Part shown: piece by piece, positions 26,291-34,827 of the stretch
How positions within the stretch are numbered: position 1 is the first letter of the stretch
Layout: each line of letters opens with the position of its first letter
Assembly: GCA_913775095.1 (NCBI GenBank)
Contig: CAJYIW010000012.1
Location: 1-44,129 of the forward strand
Source: an uncultured Siphonobacter sp.
Lineage (GTDB): Bacteria; Bacteroidota; Bacteroidia; Cytophagales; Spirosomataceae
DNA length: 44,129 nucleotides
Reading direction: 5' to 3'
Program-made: the position numbers and the translations under genes
Notes under the pieces: generated by a model
Databases searched by the model: none
The model's input: only the letters and a program-made list of their open reading frames with translations
What the model was told of the DNA's origin: nothing

Positions 26291-26446
26291 TCCCTTATCT
26301 ACTTAAATCAAGTTTTCATCGATGAATTAGTCAAACGAGTCCTAATCTCTTTTTCAGCTTAATAAACCTGACCCGCCCATCCCTATCAGAGAGGTCAGTT
26401 CAGCAAGTATCACGAGCCTTCTATGATGCACCACTGGTGTAAAACG

Positions 26447-29400
26447 ATGAAAACGAAACTCTATCTCTACCTATTTATATCAGGTTTAAGTATCACTACG
26501 GCTTTGGCTCAGGAAGGAGCCATTTCGGGCCGGGTTACTCAGTCCTCTAATAAGCCTGTTCCGGCCGCCAGCGTCGTGCTTATTCAGCCCGCCGATTCCA
26601 CGAAGCGGCTCGCCAGTCAGACTGATACCTCCGGAAAATTCCAGTTTCGGGGCCTCGAATACGGTCCGGCCTATCGCCTGCGGGTAGGGAAGGCAGGTTT
26701 TCAGATGAAAGAAGTAGAGGTGGCTCCGCTGCGGGTTCCTACGGATGTGGGGACGATTTCATTAGCCGGCACGGGCGGAAGTGCTGCGACAGATACCACG
26801 AAGCCCAGGGCGGCAGCGGCGATCCCTTCCAATGCAACGGTGGCTCCGGTAACGGCGGCCCCGGCGAAGGTGCCGAATCAGCAGCAGCCGGCGACCCCTT
26901 CAGTACCCTCGAATACACCCGGTGTGCCCGTAACTTCGGCTCCAGCGAATGTAGCTCGCCAGACGGCTCCCCCGGATACTACGCCTGTACCCGATGCAAC
27001 TACGCCTCCGCCGACGGTTCCTGCCCGAACGGCAGCACCCGCTACGACAGGTCAGGGCATTGAGCTAAGGGGTCGGGTAACGGATAAAAATGATAATTCC
27101 TCACTTTTTGGTGTAACGGTCTTGTTAATAAACGCCCGCGATTCGACGCAACGCAGTGGTACGACCACGGATGCCGACGGAAAGTTTGCTTTTCCTAACC
27201 TGAGCCGGGGTGCCTATCGCCTGCGATTATCCTACATCGGGTATAACACAGAACAGGTTCAGATTCGCCCCTTCAACAGTGTGCAGGATTTAGGAACCTT
27301 ACAGTTAAGTTCTAATTCCAGGAACCTGAAAGAAGTAACGGTAAAGGGCATGCAGGAACGCGTGGAGCAAAAAGCCGATACCCTGATTTACAATGCCGAT
27401 GCCTATAAAGTAACTAAAGATGCGAATGTTGAGGATCTGGTAACCAAGATGCCCGGTATCACGGTTGAAAATGGTACCATCAAAGCTCAGGGACAGGATG
27501 TGAAACGCGTACTGGTGGACGGCCGGGAGTTTTTTGGCGACGATGCTTCGCTGGCTCTGAAAAATTTACCTTCCGAAGTAGTCGATAAGATTCAGGTTTT
27601 TGACCGTCTGAGCGATCAGGCTCAATTTACGGGATTTGACGATGGTAATGCCGAACGTACCATTAACATCACCACCCGAAATGGCAAGAACAACGGTCAG
27701 TTTGGCAAGGTGTACGCCGGGTACGGAACGGATAACCGGTATTCAGCCGGAGGAAATATCAACTTCTTCAGCGGAGCCCGCCGCATTTCGTTAATCGGCT
27801 TAAGTAACAACGTCAATCAGCAGAATTTCGCCATGCAGGATCTGCTCGGGGCTTTGGGCTCTGGCGGCGGTGGCGGTCGTCCCGGCGGTGGAAATTTTGG
27901 TGGTAATCGCGGCGGCGGTGGTGGTAACCGTGGCGGCGGCGGTGGTGGCGGATTTGGGGGCAACTCCGCCGGAAACTTCCTGACGGGTCAGCAGGGGGGG
28001 ATTACCGCTACGAATGCCCTGGGGCTGAATTATACCGATAACTGGGGTAAGAAGATTAAAGTCACGGGTAGCTATTTCTTCAACCAGGCCCGCAACAATA
28101 CGGAAAGTGTTTTGCAGCGAACGTATTTCTCCACGGCCAATAACGGTCAGATTTACGATCAGTCGAGCTTTTCTTCCAATAATAACCAGAACCACCGGGC
28201 CAATTTGCGGATGGAATATCAGATCAGTCCCCGGAGCTCGCTGATCTGGACCCCGCGGGTGAGCATTCAGAATAACAACAGCAACAGTTCAGTAAATGGT
28301 GTGAACACCGAAAGTGAAACGGGAGCTAAACTAACCGAGACCAATACGAATACCTCGGCTCACAGCAATGGCTATAACTTTTCGCAAAACCTGTTATACC
28401 GTTACCGATTCGCCAAGCCCGGCCGCACCATTTCGATTGGCGTAGGAACGACGCTGAATTCCAACAATCGGAATGGCCTGCAAATGTCTAAAAACCAGTA
28501 TTTTATTAACGATTCACTGGCAACGATTAACCAGCAGTCCGAAACGAACACGAATAGTAATAACTGGTCAGCCAACGTGAACTATACCGAACCGTTATCC
28601 AAAACGAGTCAGTTGCAGTTCAGCTATAATGGTTCGATTACTAACAGCAAGAGTAATAAGGAAACGTTCGATTATAACGAGCAGACGCAGTCGTATTCCA
28701 ACCTGAACACGATTCTGAGTAACCGTTTCGATAATCAGTACATGACCAATCGCGGCGGGGTTTCGTACCGCTTACGCACCGAGAAAGCCTTCTTGACGCT
28801 GGGTGGCGATTACCAGATGGCGGATTTATCGGGTAACCAGTTGTATCCACGGGAGTTTTCGGTGAATAAAACCTTCCAGAATTTCCTGCCCAATGTGGAT
28901 CTGAACTACAAGTTCACGCAAACGAAAAACCTGCGTTTCAACTATCGTACGTCCACGAATGCTCCTTCCATTACGCAGTTGCAAAACGTGTATGACATCA
29001 CGAACCCGTTGTTTATTTCCAGCGGTAACCCGGATCTGAAGCAGGAATACAGCAATACGCTGTCGTTACGGTACAACAGCACGAACGTGGCCAAGTCGGT
29101 GAATTTCTTCGGCGGTGTATTCGCGACCCTGACCCAAAATAACATCACCAATTCGACCTTCATCGCCACCCGGGATACGATGCTTTCTCAGGGCGTTCTC
29201 TTAACCCGTGGTTCACAATATTCACGTCCGGTGAACTTGCAGGGCTATCGTAGCCTGCGGGCGTTTATGAATCTGGGTCTACCGATTCAGTCCATCAAAA
29301 GTAACCTGAACCTCAACGGCGGCGTGAACTACAACCGTACGCCCGGTTTGATTAATCAGGTGTCGAATATCTCCAATAATTACGCGTTCAACGCCGGAAC

Positions 29401-29845
29401 GGTCCTGAGCAGTAACATCAGCGAAAACCTGGACTTTTCGGTATCGTATAACGGAGCTTATAACATTGTGCGTTATTCGATTCAACCGCAACAGAATAGC
29501 AATTATTTCTCGCACACGGCCCGTTTCCGCCTGAACTGGATTTCCCGCAAGGGCTTCACCATCAATCCTGACGTGACGAATACGCTATACAGGGGTCTGG
29601 GAGCCGGATATGACCGGAGCTTTACGCTCGTAAACCTGGGCGTTGGACAGAAGGTGCTGAAAGACCAACGCGGTGAAATTCGCCTGACGATCTTCGATTT
29701 ACTGAAGCAAAACAACAGCATCAGCCGGAACATTAACGAGACCTATGTGGAAGATAACCGCACGCTGGTGTTGAGCCGATATTTCATGCTGACCTTTACC
29801 TATAACCTGCGGAATTTCAGGGGAAATAATGCTTCGAAGAATTAA
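26447..29845 (+). CDS. TonB-dependent-receptor-like outer-membrane beta-barrel protein
   Basis: A 1132-residue protein started at ATG 26447, directly before a signal peptide (MKTKLYLYLFISGLSITTALAQ). Two carboxypeptidase-regulatory-like beta domains follow (about 25-100, GAISGRVTQSSNKPVPAASV; and about 205-295, IELRGRVTDKNDNSSLFGVT), separated by a linker very rich in Pro, Ala, Thr and Val. Then a plug-like region (ADTLIYNADAYKVTKDANVE, MPGITVENGT, VLVDGREFFGDD) and a C-terminal barrel rich in Asn, Ser and aromatic strands. A glycine-rich insertion lies near residues 475-512. This fits the Bacteroidota outer-membrane beta-barrel family related to TonB receptors. No SusD partner follows, so glycan import is not implied; the ligand is unknown. 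Confidence 0.88.
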   Translation: MKTKLYLYLFISGLSITTALAQEGAISGRVTQSSNKPVPAASVVLIQPADSTKRLASQTDTSGKFQFRGLEYGPAYRLRVGKAGFQMKEVEVAPLRVPTDVGTISLAGTGGSAATDTTKPRAAAAIPSNATVAPVTAAPAKVPNQQQPATPSVPSNTPGVPVTSAPANVARQTAPPDTTPVPDATTPPPTVPARTAAPATTGQGIELRGRVTDKNDNSSLFGVTVLLINARDSTQRSGTTTDADGKFAFPNLSRGAYRLRLSYIGYNTEQVQIRPFNSVQDLGTLQLSSNSRNLKEVTVKGMQERVEQKADTLIYNADAYKVTKDANVEDLVTKMPGITVENGTIKAQGQDVKRVLVDGREFFGDDASLALKNLPSEVVDKIQVFDRLSDQAQFTGFDDGNAERTINITTRNGKNNGQFGKVYAGYGTDNRYSAGGNINFFSGARRISLIGLSNNVNQQNFAMQDLLGALGSGGGGGRPGGGNFGGNRGGGGGNRGGGGGGGFGGNSAGNFLTGQQGGITATNALGLNYTDNWGKKIKVTGSYFFNQARNNTESVLQRTYFSTANNGQIYDQSSFSSNNNQNHRANLRMEYQISPRSSLIWTPRVSIQNNNSNSSVNGVNTESETGAKLTETNTNTSAHSNGYNFSQNLLYRYRFAKPGRTISIGVGTTLNSNNRNGLQMSKNQYFINDSLATINQQSETNTNSNNWSANVNYTEPLSKTSQLQFSYNGSITNSKSNKETFDYNEQTQSYSNLNTILSNRFDNQYMTNRGGVSYRLRTEKAFLTLGGDYQMADLSGNQLYPREFSVNKTFQNFLPNVDLNYKFTQTKNLRFNYRTSTNAPSITQLQNVYDITNPLFISSGNPDLKQEYSNTLSLRYNSTNVAKSVNFFGGVFATLTQNNITNSTFIATRDTMLSQGVLLTRGSQYSRPVNLQGYRSLRAFMNLGLPIQSIKSNLNLNGGVNYNRTPGLINQVSNISNNYAFNAGTVLSSNISENLDFSVSYNGAYNIVRYSIQPQQNSNYFSHTARFRLNWISRKGFTINPDVTNTLYRGLGAGYDRSFTLVNLGVGQKVLKDQRGEIRLTIFDLLKQNNSISRNINETYVEDNRTLVLSRYFMLTFTYNLRNFRGNNASKN

Positions 29846-29864
29846 GGGCGTTAAATCGTTCTTA

Positions 29865-29896
29865 CAAAGGCCGCTGAAGAGATTTAGCGGCCTTTG
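29865..29896 (+). terminator. Terminator of the outer-membrane protein gene
   Basis: An 11-bp stem (29865-29875 with 29886-29896, core AAAGGCCGCT), 10-nt loop, 20 nt beyond the stop codon. Confidence 0.75.
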
Positions 29897-29920
29897 TTAC
29901 GTTTAGACTGTATCCATATC

Positions 29921-29979
29921 CTCCGCAGTCGCTCGGCTCTGCCGGATGATGACCTGGCTGTGGGCCTCTGGCCGGTCAC
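29921..29979 (+). repeat. REP-like element, left copy
   Basis: The first 25 nt are identical to the complement of 30723-30747, and GGCCTCTGGCCG recurs in both copies. The copy contains short palindromes (CGGCTCTGCCG, GGCCTCTGGCC) as expected for REP hairpins. It is inverted relative to the right copy. Confidence 0.75.
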
Positions 29980-30001
29980 AAGCAAGTACATTAATGATAA
30001 A

Positions 30002-30532
30002 CTATATAGGTATTACTTTTATAGGACTCATCGGATGTGCACTGCTGAGGTAATAATGACTCGGATCGGTGACAATATCTGCTGCGACAGGATTTAAGTG
30101 AATATAATCCATTTTTTGTTGGGTCACTTGAGGCGTGTATAAGGCAATGGGATGGTTAGTTTTTTGCCAAAAAACATACTGCTCGTTTTGAGACGTATAC
30201 TTTGCCCAATATCGTAATTGATTTAGAAGCCAGTCTCTTCTACTTTCCTGTTGATTTTCTTCAATAAGCTTTAAAATTCTTTTTGCTGTATAACTTTTGA
30301 AATCTCTTAAGACCTCACTAAGGTTACCTTCCTTTCTGCTGGCAATCAAGTGAATGTGGCTACTCATAACGACATAGGCATACATCTGCAATCCTTTGTT
30401 TGCCTGACCATAACGCAGACTTTTTAATAATTATTCTACGTACGAAGGCCGAGTAAATACGTCAATCCAACCTTGTACTGAAATGCTTAGGAAGAACAAG
30501 CCTTCAGGGTAAGTTTTTCTTAATTCTGACAT
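30002..30532 (-). pseudogene. REP-associated tyrosine transposase (Y1/HUH), interrupted by one stop
   Basis: Read from ATG 30532 the frame gives MSELRKTYPEGLFFLSISVQ, then GWIDVFTRPSYVE, a TAA (30433-30431), and continues without shift: LLKSLRYGQANKGLQMYAYV, VMSSHIHLIASRK (HUH motif H-x-H), LRDFKSYTAKRI, DYIHLNPVAADIV, YYLSSAH. Both sides of the stop match the normal order of RAYT/Y1 transposases (IS200/IS605-related), so this is one 176-codon gene with a nonsense mutation. These enzymes nick single-stranded DNA at REP sequences. The part after the stop keeps the HUH motif and could be translated from TTG 30391, but it lacks the N-terminal strand, so it is probably inactive. Confidence 0.85.
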
Positions 30533-30690
30533 TTACTAGTGAAGTTGGGGCTGGTAAATGCAGAGCTAAAAAGTGCTTTCGAATATGCCGTTTACAAATT
30601 GAGTTATTCTCCTGTTTTAGTAGTCTGCTCTGGCTGGTGATCGACTTCCGGCCGGATTTCTTATTCGTTACCTAATAGACTTCTTGCGTA

Positions 30691-30747
30691 AGACGGCCAG
30701 AGGCCTACAGCTAAGTCGTCACCCGGCAGAGCCGAGCGACTGCGGAG
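30691..30747 (-). repeat. REP-like element, right copy
   Basis: Inverted copy of the element at 29921-29979. It lies 23 bp beyond the stop codon of the membrane-protein gene at 30770, a usual place for REP sequences, and may act as a transcript-end hairpin for that gene. Confidence 0.75.
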
Positions 30748-30769
30748 AGCATGGCGAAAAAACTCGTTG

Positions 30770-31177
30770 TTAGGAACGAAAAAAGACCAGCTGATTCAGG
30801 AGGATCACGCTGGGGAACAGGAGAAAACTACCTGCAACAAACCAGAGAAACGTACGGATTTTATGATCCTTTTCCTGTTCGGTTAATCCTCTGGAAATGG
30901 TTTTTGAAATACGGGGGCTGATGAAAAGCAGATAAGCCAGTAATAGCCCCATCATGCTTACCAGACAAAAAAGAGAATAAAGCGGATTCGGGATCAGAAT
31001 AAAGCCCTGATGATAAAGTAATCCCAGAACTAACAGGAGAACCGCCGCGTAGTAAAAGATTAACACAGTCCCTATGGCCATGTTAATCTGAGATTTTAAT
31101 ATAGTGGCAGTGGTATATTTTTTCCAGAAGAAAAAGCAACCGTCTTTGACATCATTCAGGTAAGAATAAAACTTCAT
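30770..31177 (-). CDS. Small membrane protein of unknown function
   Basis: A 135-residue protein from ATG 31177 (MKFYSYLNDVKDGCFFFWKK); a GTG three codons earlier is possible. It has three to four hydrophobic segments (INMAIGTVLIFYYAAVLLLVLGLLY; YSLFCLVSMMGLLLAYLLF; TFLWFVAGSFLLFPSVILL), so it is an inner-membrane protein. I do not recognise a family. It follows the RDD gene on the same strand with a 33-bp gap, so it is probably in the same transcript as that gene. Confidence 0.7.
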   Translation of the reverse strand: MKFYSYLNDVKDGCFFFWKKYTTATILKSQINMAIGTVLIFYYAAVLLLVLGLLYHQGFILIPNPLYSLFCLVSMMGLLLAYLLFISPRISKTISRGLTEQEKDHKIRTFLWFVAGSFLLFPSVILLNQLVFFRS

Positions 31178-31210
31178 AGGGTTCACTTACTCAGCAGTTT
31201 CAGGCATCAA

Positions 31211-31951
31211 CTACACCCCTTCCCGCACCGCCAGCACGGTATGATCCTGTACTAGGGTATTCAGAAAAACCCAGTCATCCAGATCGGTTCGGATGCCCGT
31301 TACGTCCTTGACCTGTTCGGCAGTCAGGGCCAGTAAATCGAACGTGCGATGCTGCTGCGTTTTTCGGATTACTTTTCGGATGGTAGTCATATCCCGATCC
31401 GATAGCAGCAAAGCCTGAGGGAACGTAACTTCATAATCCGGATAGTCATGGGAAGCCGGTATCAGATCATCCAGCCGGACGGGAGCCCGAAGCTTCACTA
31501 CGGCCGTTTTAGCGGCCCGGTCGCCGAGGCGTTGACCACTGAAAATGGCCATGGTAATCAGCCCTACCATGCCCGAAAGAATCCAGACATCAACTAAGCG
31601 AAAAAGCCAGCGAATCAGGTAATCGCTAATGGTCGTGGGGGTTCCATCCACCCGAACCACCCGCAGGCCCAGTACTTTTTTTCCAATGGATTGTCCGTTC
31701 ATGAATACCTCCGACAGGAGGCTATAAAACATGACGGGCAAAGCAATGATGACAATGTACAGGGTAATGGAAAGGTTGTTATCAAAAAGTCCTCCGCTAA
31801 CGAATTGCCCCATCAGGATGGAACCCAGTAAAACCCAGGCTCCTGTGATGAGCGAATCCAGAAGGAAGGCCAGAATGCGATCCCCAATACTGGCAGGAAG
31901 AAACTCCAGCGTAACATTCTGATTAGTCTGAAAAGCAATCGTCGGATTCAT
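31211..31951 (-). CDS. RDD family membrane protein
   Basis: A 246-residue protein. The first 150 residues form the RDD domain: LEFLPASIGDRILAFLLDSL (with R-x-x-A-x-x-x-D), two further membrane segments (LYIVIIALPVMFYSLLSEVF; DVWILSGMVGLITMAIF) and the GQSIGKKVLGLRVVRVDG motif. A soluble tail of about 85 residues follows. RDD proteins are thought to be small transporters or membrane-complex parts; a general function is not known. It is divergent from the SpoIIM-like gene. In many Bacteroidota these two families neighbour each other, which argues for a shared role. Confidence 0.93.
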   Translation of the reverse strand: MNPTIAFQTNQNVTLEFLPASIGDRILAFLLDSLITGAWVLLGSILMGQFVSGGLFDNNLSITLYIVIIALPVMFYSLLSEVFMNGQSIGKKVLGLRVVRVDGTPTTISDYLIRWLFRLVDVWILSGMVGLITMAIFSGQRLGDRAAKTAVVKLRAPVRLDDLIPASHDYPDYEVTFPQALLLSDRDMTTIRKVIRKTQQHRTFDLLALTAEQVKDVTGIRTDLDDWVFLNTLVQDHTVLAVREGV

Positions 31952-32163
31952 GAAAGAGTGTTGAGCGTTTGTAGTAGAGCGGTAGCGATTATCGCTCCTG
32001 TATTCAGGGCTACTTTTTCAGGTTTAGCAATTGTTACGGAACTCGAAACGCAAAACTCTAAACAGTATAACTGAGTACAGAGCGAATTACGAAAAAGTTT
32101 TTGCTAATTTGGCTTGGAGGCCCAATACTTTCGCAGTTATTAAAAGGCTTTTGCTGGATTTTT

Positions 32164-33114
32164 ATGCGGGAAGCAGTGTTTATTAAACAGAATACGGAAA
32201 AGTGGAAACACTATGAAGAAGATCGAACCCAGAATCCCGATGAGCTGGCTGAACAGTTTATTGAGTTAACGGATGATCTCTCGTACGCCCGTACTTTCTA
32301 TCCGGAGTCGCCGGTAACCCGGTACCTGAATACGCTGGCTACGCGGTTCCACCAGAAAATTTACGCGAACCGAAAAGAAAAGACGAATCGCCTGTTCCGC
32401 TTCTGGGCCTATGAATTACCTTTTCTGTTTTATAATTCCCAGCGTCAATTGCTATACGCTTTCCTGTTTTTCTTTGCGGCGACAGTCCTGGGAATCGTTT
32501 CCAGTCTGTACGACGAAAGTTTTGTCCGTCTCATTCTGGGGGATGGGTACGTGAACATGACCCTCGATAATATTCAGAAGGGCGATCCCATGGCCGTCTA
32601 CAAGTCCCAGCAGATGACGGTTTCCTTTCTTACCATCACGATTAATAACATTCGGGTGGCCTTTGCGGCTTTTGTGTACGGGATTCTGGTTTCAGTGGGT
32701 ACGGTGTACGTCTTGTTCCAGAACGGGGTCATGCTCGGGGCGTTCTTCACGTTTCTGTTTCAGCAGGGGGTGATTCGGGATGCTTTACTGACCGTCTGGA
32801 TTCACGGTACGCTGGAAATTTCCGCCATCATCATTGCCGGCTGTGCGGGTTTGACGATTGGCAACAGCATCCTTTTCCCGAAAACGTATTCCCGCTGGGA
32901 ATCTTTTCAGCGGGGAGCCCGGCAGGGGATGAAAATTGCCATCGGCCTCATGCCGATTTTCATTACGGCGGGCTTCCTGGAAGGCTTCGTGACCCGTCAG
33001 CCTCTGTATCCGGTGGTCAGCATTGGGATTATTCTTTTGTCGGCCTGCTTTATACTCTGGTATTTTGTCTGGTATCCCATTCAGCTGAATCGCAAGGCTC
33101 AGTTCAACCGATAA
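32164..33114 (+). CDS. Stage II sporulation protein M (SpoIIM) family membrane protein
   Basis: A 316-residue protein started at ATG 32164 (MREAVFIKQNTEKWKHYEED); the upstream in-frame stretch from 32101 is less likely. An N-terminal soluble helical part (about residues 1-100) is followed by about six membrane segments with the family features NNIRVAFAAFVYGILVSVGT, QNGVMLGAFFTF and WIHGTLEISAIIIAGCAGL (H-G-x-x-E). The name comes from a Bacillus sporulation protein, but this family is broad in non-spore-formers. First gene of a same-strand run of five (to 37787) with small gaps, hence a likely operon. Confidence 0.9.
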   Translation: MREAVFIKQNTEKWKHYEEDRTQNPDELAEQFIELTDDLSYARTFYPESPVTRYLNTLATRFHQKIYANRKEKTNRLFRFWAYELPFLFYNSQRQLLYAFLFFFAATVLGIVSSLYDESFVRLILGDGYVNMTLDNIQKGDPMAVYKSQQMTVSFLTITINNIRVAFAAFVYGILVSVGTVYVLFQNGVMLGAFFTFLFQQGVIRDALLTVWIHGTLEISAIIIAGCAGLTIGNSILFPKTYSRWESFQRGARQGMKIAIGLMPIFITAGFLEGFVTRQPLYPVVSIGIILLSACFILWYFVWYPIQLNRKAQFNR

Positions 33115-33142
33115 TCTTCTACCTCAATTACGTTTCTGAACG

Positions 33143-34009
33143 ATGCGTCCCATTCAACTCCGCGAAGAGCGAAACTTCAGTGAAATCATTAACGTTACCT
33201 TCCAGTTTACTTTCCAGAACCTGCGTACCCTGGGCCCCGTGTTGCTTTACTTTGCGGCTCCTTTTTCGTTGATTTCGGGGATTGCTACGGGCCTGTTTCA
33301 GTCCCAGATTTTCAGTATGACAAGCGATCGTTACGGCATGGCTACGCCTTTCAGTGTGGCAGGCTGGGGCGTGGAATACCTGCTGAGTATGCTGTTTAAT
33401 TTACTGGCCCACATCGTGATGTCGCTGGTGGTAAGCACCTACCTCGTTCAATACCTCGACACGGATGGCCCGATTGAACCCGCCGACATCTGGCGGGTAG
33501 TGGTGCGTAAACTGCTTCCGGCTGTGGGAATGTATATTCTTTATGGATTAAGTCTGTTGCTGGGGGTTATTCTCTGTTTTTTTCCGGTCGTCTATCCGTA
33601 TGCGGTTTTTAGTCTGGGAACGATCAGTATGGTGCGGGAGGAGTTATCACCCCTGGAAGCTTTGCAGCGTTCACAGGAGCTGACTCAAATGAGCTGGAGT
33701 GATGGGCTGACCACCTTTGGAATCCGGATTATGGTAGCCATTGCCGCCAGTTTTCTGGCAGGCGTTCTGTCCATTCCCATGTACCTGATCATGTTTCTTC
33801 AGGGCCTGAAAGTGCTGGGCGAAAACCTGCAATGGATCATTATGCTGACCTCGATTATATCGGTGGGAGGCACGGCCATTCTGGGTGGGCTGGTCGATGT
33901 GGCTCTGGGATTTCAGTATTTTTCTCTGGTAGAAAAGAAAGAAGGCATTGGCCTGATGGCAGAAATCAGTCAGATCGGTACCCAGACCAGACGTAAGGAA
34001 GAAGAGTAA
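33143..34009 (+). CDS. Polytopic membrane protein of unknown function
   Basis: A 288-residue protein with about six membrane segments (LGPVLLYFAAPFSLISGIATG; NLLAHIVMSLVVSTYLVQYL; LLPAVGMYILYGLSLLLGVI; IMVAIAASFLAGVLSIPMYLI) and a basic cytoplasmic tail. The N-terminus REERNFSEIINVTFQFTFQN and the segment VREELSPLEALQRSQELTQ recall DUF975/glycerophosphodiester-phosphodiesterase-type membrane domains, but a family cannot be fixed. It begins 28 bp after the SpoIIM-like gene and is clearly in the same operon. Confidence 0.82.
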   Translation: MRPIQLREERNFSEIINVTFQFTFQNLRTLGPVLLYFAAPFSLISGIATGLFQSQIFSMTSDRYGMATPFSVAGWGVEYLLSMLFNLLAHIVMSLVVSTYLVQYLDTDGPIEPADIWRVVVRKLLPAVGMYILYGLSLLLGVILCFFPVVYPYAVFSLGTISMVREELSPLEALQRSQELTQMSWSDGLTTFGIRIMVAIAASFLAGVLSIPMYLIMFLQGLKVLGENLQWIIMLTSIISVGGTAILGGLVDVALGFQYFSLVEKKEGIGLMAEISQIGTQTRRKEEE

Positions 34010-34098
34010 ATTTCAGGGTACGGTTACCGGTTTGCCTGGCTGTACTTCTGGGTAAGATCCGGCGAAAAACCATACACTGAAAAGAGATAGCTGAACAA

Positions 34099-34821
34099 AT
34101 GAAACGTTTGCTTTTATTATTTCTGATCCTAACGCAGTCCGCCCTGGCCCAATCGGGGAGTGATTCGCTGGGCGTTGGTAAAAAGACCCTTTCGGTGGAG
34201 TCGGCCCGCCCGGCTTTGCGTCAGCCCAGGGCCAAAGTCTGGAAGGAGATCACCACGTCCCGCGAATATCAATACGGCTACGATCCCGAACCGCCCACGG
34301 GTTTTCTGGATGAAATCTGGCAACGGTTTCTTCGCTGGCTGTTCGATTTTCTGTATGGTTCCTCTACCCGTCAGGGCCGTGAATGGATTCAGATTCTGTT
34401 CATTGCCGTTGTCGTCATTTTCGTGATCTATAAGTTTATCGGAATGGATAAGATGGGACTTTTCAGACGGGCCGCTGACCGTACCTCCCTGCCCTACGAT
34501 ACCCTTCACGAGGATATTCACGCCATTGACTTTCAGGAAGCCATTGAAGAAGCCAGCCGTCAGCGTAATTATCGACTGGCCGTGCGGTTATTATACCTGC
34601 GGACGCTCAAAACGCTGACCGATCAGGAGTTGATCAGCTGGCAGATCAATAAAACCAACCGTACGTATGTTTACGAGATTACCCAGCCTTTGGTACGCAG
34701 TCGGTTTGAGCAACTGACCTCTTCCTTTGAATACGTCTGGTACGGCGACTTCCCGATTGATGAAGAACGCTATCTGGCCGTAAAGCAGGAATTTGACTCT
34801 TTTAAACCCATATCTGCTTAA
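34099..34821 (+). CDS. DUF4129 domain membrane protein
   Basis: A 240-residue protein: signal peptide (MKRLLLLFLILTQSALAQ), a periplasmic stretch of about 75 residues, one membrane segment (IQILFIAVVVIFVIYKFIG, about 98-116) and a cytoplasmic C-terminal DUF4129 domain (NYRLAVRLLYLRTLKTLTDQ, SWQINKTNRTYVYEI, RFEQLTSSFEYVWYGDFPID). The domain occurs in operons with MoxR-type ATPases and DUF58 proteins; its role is unknown. It ends 6 bp before the DUF4350 gene. The DUF4129 domain probably interacts with other operon products at the inner membrane face (inference). Confidence 0.9.
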   Translation: MKRLLLLFLILTQSALAQSGSDSLGVGKKTLSVESARPALRQPRAKVWKEITTSREYQYGYDPEPPTGFLDEIWQRFLRWLFDFLYGSSTRQGREWIQILFIAVVVIFVIYKFIGMDKMGLFRRAADRTSLPYDTLHEDIHAIDFQEAIEEASRQRNYRLAVRLLYLRTLKTLTDQELISWQINKTNRTYVYEITQPLVRSRFEQLTSSFEYVWYGDFPIDEERYLAVKQEFDSFKPISA

Positions 34822-34827
34822 CGAATC

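Larger units (their letters stand above)
29921..30747. mobile_element. REP/RAYT unit: transposase remnant between inverted REP-like repeats
   Basis: A unit of about 827 bp: inverted copies of a roughly 58-bp palindrome-bearing sequence bracket a REP-associated tyrosine transposase gene that carries an internal stop codon. REP-associated transposases usually flank or sit inside such palindromic repeats. No target duplication is apparent. Confidence 0.7.

Noticed and set aside
27800-28195. A 131-codon minus-strand frame inside the barrel gene
   Set aside because: Its Ala/Thr-rich sequence is the antisense of the glycine-rich tract.
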